NCBI GenBank assembly: GCA_951799445.1
Contig: OX637292.1
Coordinates: 11,659,296-11,723,295 of the forward strand
Direction: 5' to 3'
Length of the DNA stretch: 64,000 nucleotides
Source of the DNA: Pseudisothecium myosuroides
Lineage: Eukaryota; Streptophyta; Bryopsida; Hypnales; Lembophyllaceae
Shown here: positions 23,070 to 32,421 of the stretch, piece after piece
How the letters are laid out: each line of letters begins with the position of its first letter
Position numbering within the stretch: position 1 is the stretch's first letter
Position numbers and translations under genes: made by a program
Notes under the pieces: model-generated
Databases searched by the model: none
What the model was told of the DNA's origin: nothing
Seen by the model: the letters and a program-made list of their open reading frames with translations, nothing else

Positions 23070-24321
23070 TCAATGAGCATGCAGCCGATGGGTGCTTAGG
23101 TACACACCAAGAGCGTTACGTTTTTCATATCCAGCCATTTGTTCAAGAGCAGCATCCACCAAGTCTTCTGCACCGTCGTTGTCAACAACATCGTGAACAA
23201 CTTCTTTATTGAGCACTTCTCTATTCAATCCTTCTTGCCTAAGAATGTACAATAGCGTCTCCACCTGCTCAAGTGACTGCCCCAGAAGAATGTTGTACAA
23301 AGTGGCACATGTGACATGTGAGAAATGCTACGTCGAGGTCAGTTTTGTTGAGCAATTCACGAAAGGTTTGCTTCAAAATGCCAAAGGCATTTTCTACTAC
23401 GCACCGGCCCCTACAGAGACGTCGGTTGAATAATGCCTCAACCATTGAAACTCGTCCTTGACTTCCGTGAGGTACCATAAGCCATGGAAGGAGGGGATAA
23501 CCTTGATCTCCAACAAGGTACGGAGCAAAACCTTAGAACGACAATTGTGGGTCAAAAATATTGCCGTACATTGCCAAATCATAGAGAGAAGAACGGCAAA
23601 GCACGCGGGAGTCGTTTGTTGACCCAGGTATTCCCAAATACAAGTCTAGGAATCTCTTCTTGCTGTCAACAACAGCTTGACAGTTCAACGTGTACCCCCC
23701 TGATTTGAAATAGTAATAATCAGCGGGGAAATGCTTGGGTTTAGAGATGTGAATGTGCGTACCGTCAATGGCGCCTACTACACCAGGTAGTCCACACAAT
23801 TGTAAGAACTTAGCTTCCATTTCTTGCATCCGTAGACCAGTAGGCCACATTATCTCATCTCGTAAAGTGTCGTTCACTCCATTCACAACGTCCCGCAAGA
23901 TTAACGAAATTGTACTCTTTCCAATAGCAAATAACTCACTACATATGACAAGCTTTGCTCCATGCGCAAGCTTGAAGAGGGTACACACCACACGTATAAG
24001 AACAGGTATGGCCAATCTATAGGGGGTGTTCTTTTTTTGTATGTGCGCCTGCAACAAATCCGTAAGAGTGAAGACAGCTGGTTTACTCATGCGAAACATT
24101 TGCACCCAGCGACTGTTGTCGTACTGCTCAAGTAAAAACTTAGAGAACCATATCGTAGATCTAGGTTTCACCCAAAATCCCAAGTCATCTCCTAAAACGT
24201 TGGAGGATGTCCACAACCTGAAGTTGTGTAGCGTTGCTGACATTTGACCTTCAAAATCCTGTGATGGATTACTTGGAAGGGCAACAATATATTCTGGCCA
24301 AGAAGTCCATTGACTCTTCAT
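23070..24321 (-). pseudogene. PIF/Harbinger (HARBI1-type) DDE transposase, broken
   Basis: An uninterrupted frame runs from ATG at 24321 (preceded by an in-frame TGA) for 262 codons. It carries a helix-turn-helix-like FAIGKSTISLILRDV, then catalytic aspartates D186 (GAIDGTH) and D237 (PGSTNDSR). A TAA at 23533-23535 interrupts it. The same frame then continues with VGDQGYPLLPW and the catalytic glutamate motif VENAFG (about codon 310). Near 23300 a one-base shift moves the C-terminal part (NILLGQSLEQVETLL...) into another frame that ends at 23070. The enzyme would excise and integrate the element by DDE chemistry. With two lesions it is probably dead, unless an unrecognised intron removes them. 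Confidence 0.88.
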
Positions 24322-24880
24322 CGTCTTTTGATCTCTTTGTCAAGTAAGCAACTGGTGGAGGAGCCAAGAGCTGGAACAGTATCCAGGCCCCAAAGGCAAC
24401 AACGATGTTGGAGCAAAACGGAGAATTCATGTTTTGCTGCTAATCGCCTAGGGGAGGGAAGTCGCCCTAAAATGTGCAAAACAAATGCCACGACAAGAGT
24501 AAAAAAGGTGGTCTACAGCCGACTCTCTAATGAACCTGTCAACGTGAATGAAATTACAAGTGCGCAAAGTTACTTTTCAATGTATGGAAAAAAACATTCC
24601 TATGAAAAAAAAACCCATAATAGGACAACCATTGGTTTTCTCAATCGCACATTACATGAAGGGCAACATCTTACCTCTTACACTCGGTGAACAAAGTAGT
24701 ATGATCGTGCAGTCCCGGTCAATTGAAGGACGTGCTCTACAAATTGGCCGCAAATACAACAACAGCATGCACATGCTCCACAACAAGACGCCCACGGAAA
24801 AAAGCAAGTGGGAAGGAGTGAAGTAACCCTAAACCCTCACAGCGTCCGCAATTCACAAACGGTGCTCACAATTTCTCACA
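24322..24880. other. Upstream part of the transposase gene
   Basis: No second gene is recognised. It would hold the 5' region of the minus-strand transposase. An ORF at 24310-24690 (plus) of 126 codons overlaps it antisense and has no family signature. Confidence 0.35.
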
Positions 24881-27800
24881 CACTAGGAAAAACTTGTATT
24901 TTTGCAGATAGTCGATTTTGGACAGGCTGACGTCCATGACGGTGTCCTAATGCGTCATCGAGGATTTCATTTTTTTTACGTCACGGTTGACACGCAAAAA
25001 ACATCGAAAATGTGAGATAGCATGGCCTGATGTCTTCATGATTTTGTTAGACATCATAGAAAACATAGGTCAACAGGGTCCTCAAAGGCCGCCATGTGGC
25101 TGCCACCTAAGCGCCACGCGTGCACGGACAGCCACGTAGGAATTTTTTCATCCAATTTTGTCCATGACGTGGCATTTGAGGTGGCACCTAACGTGGCATC
25201 CAGCAAGGATGACGTGGCATGCCACATCAGCATAGTTTTCTGTTGTCTACAAATTTTAGTATTGTTTTTGGAGACATCAACTTAGATGTCTAGATGTTTT
25301 CTGAGACGTCAACTTTGACATCCACATGTTTTTTGAGATGTTAAATTTAACGTCTACATATTTTATAACATCAATGTAGACGTCTGCATTTTACTATGAA
25401 TACCTCTTGCAATGCTTAGGATGATTTAGGGGAACATAATGATGTCATGTTAGACGTTCATGTGATTGAATGTACTATTTGGCATGATATTAATATGGAC
25501 AGTCACTTGTATTTAGGTATCCTACATGACATTCTTGTGCATTTCACAATGTCCAATACAACATGCCATACATAGTACACAATACCCCATACATAGTACA
25601 CCATATATAATATACAATATACCATACAAAATATACCATATTTGAAAACTATATCACATGGCTTTACAAGCCACCTCATGTGAGTATATAGAGGGAAGAA
25701 GATAGGCTCTTTATACAAGTAGGGTGGTAGGAGGGAAGACAAACCATATGGGATATGTAAAACACGTGAATTAAATTTCTATGGAGCAACACGCAGACAT
25801 CCGACAGGACGTCCAAAGGATAAAGTGGGTTGTCTACTTCTATGTTCCTCCAAAGATTATCAAAGATTTCATAGAAATACTAGGAGACAATGTTGTGTTG
25901 GAAGATGAAGCTTAGCACCTGTTGGTCCTATATATTTCATTGGGCTAACACACAGATGTTTGAGAAGACGTCTGCAAGATACAATGGGTTGTCTGCATGT
26001 ATGTCTCTCGAGACGTACTAGTGTCTACCAAATAATGATAGAGGAGGTCTCAAAGTATACCAATGTCTTTTAAACATTTAGGGGAGGGGGAAGGCATGGG
26101 TTCTCTATGTAGAGCAAGACAGGCATGTCACATTGTTGTCATATTTAGAATTGCTTACATAGATCTGATCGTCAATTTTTTAAATTGTCCTGAAAATTGT
26201 CCTACCTAGGATGTTGTCATTAGAATCACGGCAAGGACAGTGCAACTCATTTTTTATCTCTAGAGAATGCAATGAATACTTTGTTTGAACCTTTTTTCTT
26301 CTTTTATTCATATGCCGTTCCACGTTCATGTATATTGTCCAAATTGACTAAAAGACATCTTCTGCTAATATTGAAGAAGAGAGTACCAATGATTACCTAC
26401 GTTTGTGGTATTTGTCACCGTATATGACATATAACACAGAAGCTGTATGTGACGAATGATGATGTTGTAGAAGGCAGGGCATGAGGTCATATCCTAGAAA
26501 GGATATGTAATAATTTAACTAGTAGAAAACTCAGGAATTTTGACAGGATTCTATTGATTTGGTTGCGTTGTCCCGGTCATTTTTTTGTTGATTTCAACCA
26601 AAATCTATTAAAATTAACATAATTTTGTTGAAATCAACAGAAAAATGATCGGGACAATGCGACCAAATCAATAGAATTTTGTCAAAATTCCTGCGTTTTC
26701 TACTATAAGATGCCCTCTATTTCTTGTTGAATGTCTTAACTTTCAAAAAAATGCACTAACATATACAAGATAGAAAGTCACATTCAAATGCAAATATATC
26801 CAATCTTGATCCAAGTTGCATCTCTAAAAACGTCCTCAGGTCTCCGTAGACGTCTTTGGAGACATTTTGTTGTCTCTGATAATATCTCCAAAATCATCTA
26901 CATGTTTTGGAGGACATCTCAAAAAATTATCCACGAACATCATTATAATATATGTTGGTAAGATCCTAGATGTCATGGGCTACTTTTTTCAAGACTGCAA
27001 TCATGTTTGTCATCTTCTTGCACAAATAGTGAAGAGAGAAATGTATTGTCTTTTGAAAAAGCAAACGAACATAGTAAGATATACCATCATTAATTTGTGA
27101 CCTCATAAAAAAGAAAAAAAGACGAAGACCTCAAAGTTGAAATGTAGCGTCTCTTTGAATACTTGTAGTAATCCCAAGGTATAAAATAGAGACCAGTCTT
27201 CTCTGGAAGAATTGAAGTTAGATATTCCATTGCCTGGGCAAACTTATGAAGCAGAATCATTTCTTCAGTCTTGTTTTTGTGAGTCTACAGTTCATGTTAG
27301 TAAGATGTTAAGAAATACAAAATTGTCTACCACTCACTTTACAACATCAATTTTGAGTGTTGGAAACAATGTATTGCTTTAATAAGGTTCAAAAAGGTAA
27401 TGGGATTCCCATATTGATTTTCTAGAATCCTCAATATGAAGTTTGCTAGCAGTACACATTGGATTGATCCTATACATTGCAATTGAAAGATGAAAAATTA
27501 ATACATGACCACTTATGCACATGACATTATAAGAAAACAATATTTGATTTCATTGCTAGATTTTGCATCTTGATGTCTTGTCTGATCTCTTCAAATGTCT
27601 ACAGACATTCAAAATTTTGCGTTGCCTAAGACATGCCATATACATCAAAAATCCATGATGGAAGTTGATCTTGTTGAAAGCATGGTTTTTGATCATGCCC
27701 TAGACTGTTGGATATATAAGATGACGCTTTCAATTGCTCATTGAACTTCCAAAGAATGTACTTAAACGCATAAGGTACAAAGTCACATTGAAATGCAAAT

Positions 27801-28478
27801 GTATCCCATCTTAGTCAAAGTTATGTCTTTTGAAACGTCCTTAGGTCTCCATAGATGTCTCCATAAACATTTTACCGTCTTTGACTACGTCTCCAAATAA
27901 ATTGTCACATCTCAGGCGACGTCTTGGTAGACATCTCAACGTTTCATATGACGTCTCCACGTCTCCATAGATATCTCTAAAATAAGCATAGAATACCTAC
28001 AATGCAATCCTCCTATGTTGATATGGCATGCCACGTCAGCATTATTCGATGTCACTTCAGTCAATTTCCACGTGGCATGCCACGTCATTGGTTTTTTTTC
28101 CAAAGATTGCTCCATAACTGCCCGGTCCCCTTTTTTTTACCTTGGGCAAACGTTTTACCCAAAATTGCAATAATTTTTGGAAAATTACCCGTAGTGAAAA
28201 TGGGTCAACAAAGCTGAAGTGGCTCTCGATGTTTTTGCTGATGATCTTGAGGACATCAGCTCGTCATCAAATATGTCATCAAAAACCTCAACATCAATGG
28301 TAATACCAACTTGTTTTTATTGAAATTTGCCGATGTCATGTGAAACATCTTTGGAATTCTATCCTAAACCGCAATCTGTCTCTCAGACATCTTGATGTCC
28401 CTGCGGACATTATATGTTTTGCCTTAGACATTGCGTGTTTTGATCTGGTATAAAAAAAAACCCGTGTTTCTTCTAGTG
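24881..28478. mobile_element. Non-autonomous CACTA element, 3.6 kb
   Basis: Ends are CACTAGGAAAAAC and (right end reverse-complemented) CACTAGAAGAAACACG, flanked by ACA at 24878-24880 and 28479-28481. The first and last kilobase are full of GACGTC/AGACATC-like words in both orientations, and a palindromic GACGTGGCATGCCAC-type motif occurs at about 25211-25228 and twice at about 28024-28087. Such clustered subterminal repeats are the transposase-binding regions of CACTA elements. The middle has no ORF above about 80 codons, so no TNPA/TNPD genes. It inserted into the older Harbinger element. Confidence 0.82.
26520..26705. mobile_element. Inverted-repeat MITE inside the CACTA element
   Basis: The 186-bp fold-back has ends TAGTAGAAAAC and arms of about 65 bp. 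The arms include CAGGAATTTTGAC, TCTATTGATTTGGT and TCATTTTT with their complements on the right. The flanks do not show a clear duplication, so the superfamily is unknown. It is nested three deep: Harbinger, then CACTA, then this. Confidence 0.65.
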
Positions 28479-28915
28479 ACAATTAACACATACCAGTGAG
28501 GAGAGATACCGAGAATGAGTCCGCTCAAAGCAAAAACACTAGCAAGCAACAAGAATTGCAAAGACAAAACGAGGAGGAAGGAAAAAAGCGCCCAACACAT
28601 AACAATTTCTCCCGCACAACAAGAGATTGCCAACTCCGAACGCCAAGCAACTACCCGCGAGCATACAAACAGAGAAAACGCACCCAAAGAGAAGTCGACA
28701 CACGAAGAAAGAGTTTCAAAAACTTACAAGTGGTGCACATTCTGGTGTGAATAGTCCATCCCACTGTGGAGTGTTATCTGCCACCTAGGACAAGTGGAGG
28801 ACTAAAGCACCATATATGTGAACGCAACTGAACTATGTAACATATTTGCCTTTCATGTAGCTGGTTCGTCGGTTTCCAAGTCTGGAAAGGGTCAGTTTAC
28901 AAACTTCGATGCATA

Positions 28916-29194
28916 CACTACAAGAGAAAGGGGTGTTTTAAGTGAGTTTTTAAGTAGTGTCCTAGACACATGATTTTAAGTAATGACCTTTAAGGAGATT
29001 TTTAGCAAAATTTGACTTAGAAACATGTGCAAATAATTTATGGAGTATATTGTGCAGTTTACACCTATATACAAAGCCGATTTTATCGTTCAAGTCAAAT
29101 TTTGCTAAAAATCTCCTTAAAGGTCATTACTTAAAATCATGTGTCTAGGACACTACTTAAAAACTCACTTAAAACACCCCTTTCTCTTGTAGTG
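28916..29194. mobile_element. CACTA-type MITE, 279 bp, uninterrupted
   Basis: Ends are CACTACAAGAGAAAGG and CCTTTCTCTTGTAGTG, flanked by ATA at 28913-28915 and 29195-29197. Its arms pair over about 110 bp. It is the intact relative of the element at 15090-16234 and shows a single TTAA (GTGTTTTAAGTG) where that copy carries a 920-bp insert. Confidence 0.88.
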
Positions 29195-30027
29195 ATATTA
29201 CCTGTTTTCTGCCACATAACACCCAGTGCGAACCCACCTTAAGAGTGCATTTCTCTTGAGGTTGCTGATGACATCATCAAATTTTGTTGGGCATTCAACC
29301 TTTGAAGGAGTGGACTTCTTAGAAAAAGTGTCTCTTCTTACTTCTTAGGTGCTGCTACCCTAATGTAAGGGCCAGTTTATACCAAGGCCGGACCAGAGGT
29401 TTTCTTGAATTATCAAAGCACGGATTGGTGGAGAGATTGGCGTGGTCCAAGTTGGGTTTACACTTTGGCCATGGCCCATGCCCTTTTTCATGGATGAGAA
29501 GTCTACTTAGAATCCTACATGGCCAAAGAAGATAATGTTTTGCCGATTTCTAGGAGCTTTTTTCTTGACCACCTCCTTGAGGTAGGCCTAACGGATTTCT
29601 AGGAGACTATGGCATGCTAGAACTTCACAACCATAGATTTTTTTCTATTTAATTGATCTTACGGTTGACAATGTCAGATCTAATAATAAATAGATGTGGC
29701 TTGGCTATAGTCTCTCTTGGGTTTATATTAAGACCATGCAAAGTGCCATTACTATTTTCTGTCTTAGGCTCTTGCTTTGACATAACATTCAGTAGCAGAC
29801 TACTGGGCTGCCTTCCCCCGGACGGAATGGTGTGGTATATTCTACACCATCAGTAGCTAATTAACACGCGTCGATTTTGTGAGTGAGTCAGTCGGCTGGC
29901 CATAACAATTCAAGGTACATTTAAAATTAAAACAAAATCAAAGTTTATACACTAATTAAATAAAACACAATAAACGTTCTACACCCATACATAGTGTATT
30001 TTGAAAACTCAAAATATTTTTGGCTTT

Positions 30028-30150
30028 GTATGAATGCAAGCTAAATGCTTGGTTCATTTTTTTTTTCATTTTTTTTGTGTGTTTTGTAACATTACAAAAC
30101 ACAAAAATAAATGAAAAAAAATGAACCAAGCATGTAGCTTGCTTTCATAC
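30028..30150. repeat. Hairpin-forming inverted repeat
   Basis: GTATGAATGCAAGCTAAATG at the left pairs with the complement at the right, through CTTGGTTCATTTTTTTT and GTGTTTTGTAA at the loop. Stem of about 58 bp in 123 bp. Confidence 0.75.
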
Positions 30151-30173
30151 AAGACCAGAAGCACTTTGGATTT

Positions 30174-30792
30174 TCAAGTGAAAAGACAATTTTATATATA
30201 CACAATGGGTGGTAGGAGGTAGAACAACCCATGTGGGATAAATATTTTAGAATTTGTAGTTTCTCAAGCACTCAAAGTTAAGTCAAAAATAAAGAATTAT
30301 GTTAAAAGTAGAATTTCAGACCACATTTAGGCATAGTAGAATAAGTTTTCTCAAAAGACTTTGAACTACAAAAAGTTTTTAAACAAAGATAAGTTTCATT
30401 TCCCAAAATCCGTTTGGCATTTTGAATCTCCAATCAAAAGTTATGGACAAATTTGAGAGAGGGTTTGAAATGGACCTTTTTTCTTTAACATTTTAAAAAA
30501 TCCTCTCTCAAATTTGTCCATAACTTTTGATTGGAGATTCAAAAACCCAAACGGATTTTTGGAGGTGAAACTTATCTTCATTTAACAACTTTTTGTAGTT
30601 CAAAGTTTTTTGAGAAAACTTATTCTACTATGCCTAAATGTGATCTGAAATTCTATTTTTAACACAATTCTTTGTTTTTGACTTAACTATGAATGCTTAA
30701 GAAACTACAAATTCTAAAATATTTATCCCACATGGGTTGTTCTACCTCCTACCACCCCATGTGTATATATAAAATTGTCTTTTCACTTAAAA
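30174..30792. repeat. Long fold-back inverted repeat, about 300-bp arms
   Basis: Left arm 30174-30475 and right arm 30490-30792 are near-complementary over their whole length (for example AGTGAAAAGACAATTTTATA and GGTAGGAGGTAGAACAACCC with their complements), with a loop of only some 15 bp. A related fragment (GGTGGTAGGAGG...CCATATGGGATA) occurs singly at about 25722-25755. Probably a fold-back or MITE-type element nested in the second Harbinger-like element. A transcript would form long double-stranded RNA. Confidence 0.8.
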
Positions 30793-31137
30793 AACCAAAA
30801 AAGTTATTGATGTAAAATGATTGTGTTGCATTATTCATCGAATTCTTAGCCAACATCTTTTTCTAAAAATATTTGTTGATTTGTATGTTGGGTCCTAAAA
30901 TTAACAAAAAAAAATGGAACTTATCGTAATTTATTGCCACTGTCCCCGTACCCAAGCTTACATTAGTTATCTGAGGATGAATTTTGTGGATGAGGACTCG
31001 AGAGAGGTAAAGGCAGCCTCTCTGAAGGCTACTGAATGTTATGGACATGGTCACATGACTCGCATCTAACGAAGTGGGGTACCCTGGAAAACTTCTGGTC
31101 CTTGGTCTGGCCCTGGTGTAAGTTAAACCGGCCCTAA

Positions 31138-32421
31138 GTTACTGACGACCAGCGACAAACCACTAAGTGATGGAAATTTCACGTGATAGAAATTATGTGT
31201 AGAAATTAAGTGCCACGTGACGCGAAGTCATACCATAGCGAACGAAAAAGTGTTAAGCATCCAACTCTCCGACTAATTTCATCGAAACCCCCTGAATTCG
31301 AATGTGTTTCATCCCACCTTCAAACTGCGAGCCCTAAAACCCCTGCGACGGAAGTGGAGCGATTGTGCTCAGAAACGTTCCCGTTGATTTGATCGCTCCG
31401 GAATTCCCCGACAGGGTTTGCCGATTGCGAGTATTCGATCGTCGCATGAATTTCTTTGCGCCAGTTTTGTAGAATGTTTGGTGACGAAACGGAGCTTGGA
31501 GCAGCTTGGATCACTCTCTAACGAGCCTGGAGGTTGCCGCAATTCACAGGTATGGTTTCTCTCGATCTTCATTGCTCGGAAATTTCGATCGAAAATCGAC
31601 GTGAGCACTGGTTGAGCAATCAGGAGAGCATCCATGTCGATTAGTGTTTTTGTTGAGACTCCGTGATCTGCCGTGCTGGAGTAAGCTCGTGACGACGTTG
31701 TGAGAAATATTGATTTTTAGGACGATTTCGAGGTGGTGCGGGAAATCGATTAGGTTATAGATTTTGGCACGGTCCTAGAATGGGGTCCCCGATATCCGGA
31801 CCCCCTGAATCTGATCGCACCCGCTCTGCAGCCAAGTCGGGAGTCTTCCGAAGCTTTCTTGGAAAGCTTCAGCAGACTTCCGCAGGTTTCTTGGCAAAAT
31901 GCAGCTTCTAAAATGGAGCCGATTCTCTGTTGGAGCTCTCTCTGTTTGCAGTGCTCTCTGCTGTAGCTCACAACTGAAGCTCTCTTGGGCTGATTTCTCA
32001 GCAATTACCCTAATTTCTCTCAAGTCTCTCTCAAAGTCTCTCCGTGTTTGAAGTCTCACTAATTGCATTTCAGTAACTTCCTACCTGTAATTTGTGGAGG
32101 GTCCATGATCTATATCCCGGGGACCCCCTACTAGGACCGTGCCTAGATTTTTAATGGAGATGCTTGGAGTGCCTGCGATTGATTTTAGAGGAATTTTTTG
32201 AGCGGTGTCTTTTGATTCCCTGCCGTGCATTGGATAGTTTCTTGGCGGCGAGAGTGATCAGTAAAGCTATGATAGTGATGGTAGTGATGGTAGTTTAGTA
32301 TCCTTTGGCGAGTGAGTGATGCTGGAGGAGCGTTGATTATAAGCAATGCGTGCCGATTTGTTTCTTTTAATTCCGCTGAATGATTACGCTGTGGCCTGAT
32401 TATTGAAGATTGTCGCAGAAT
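31138..32421 (+). promoter_or_regulatory. Inferred SEC24 5' region with 5'-UTR intron
   Basis: A plausible 5'-UTR intron runs from the donor at 31550 (CACAG followed by GTATGG) to the acceptor at 32418 (GTCGCAG), just before the ATG at 32422. This is inferred from splice-site context only. It contains CT-rich tracts (31930-32045) and a hAT-like MITE. I cannot place a TATA box or a transcription start with confidence. Confidence 0.45.
31766..32143. mobile_element. hAT-like MITE in the SEC24 5' region
   Basis: A 378-bp element with inverted ends GGCACGGTCCTAG, continuing through GGGGTCCCC and GATAT. It is flanked by a perfect 8-bp direct repeat TAGATTTT at 31758-31765 and 32144-32151. An 8-bp duplication is typical of hAT elements. 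The end sequence is not the common CAGGG type, so hAT is inferred from the duplication length. It lies inside the inferred 5'-UTR intron of SEC24. Confidence 0.78.

Larger units (their letters stand above)
17338..29239. mobile_element. PIF/Harbinger transposon, 11.9 kb, nested and decayed
   Basis: The left end AGGTACGTTCGCACTGGGT and the right end (reverse-complemented) AGGTGGGTTCGCACTGGGT match at 17 of 19 bases. They are flanked by TAA at 17335-17337 and 29240-29242, the TWA-type 3-bp duplication of Harbinger elements. Inside are the two genes such elements carry: a SANT/Myb-like protein (plus, about 18.5-19.6 kb) and a DDE transposase (minus, 23.07-24.32 kb), both broken. Later insertions, including a 3.6-kb CACTA element and two CACTA MITEs, account for about 4.4 kb, so the original was about 7.5 kb. 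That both genes and both ends belong to one insertion is inferred from the matching ends and duplication. Confidence 0.8.
29369..31134. mobile_element. Second Harbinger-like element, 1.77 kb, non-coding
   Basis: The left end GGGCCAGTTTA and the right end (reverse-complemented) GGGCCGGTTTA are flanked by TAA at 29366-29368 and 31135-31137. The similarity continues inward through CCAGACCAAGGACCAGAAG-like sequence to GTTTTC. The TAA duplication fits PIF/Harbinger, but the ends differ from those of the 17.3-29.2-kb element. It contains no transposase and holds two fold-back structures (30028-30150 and 30174-30792). Confidence 0.72.

Noticed and set aside
24310..24690. 126-codon plus-strand ORF overlapping the transposase start
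   Set aside because: No family features. It overlaps the 5' end of the real minus-strand transposase gene.
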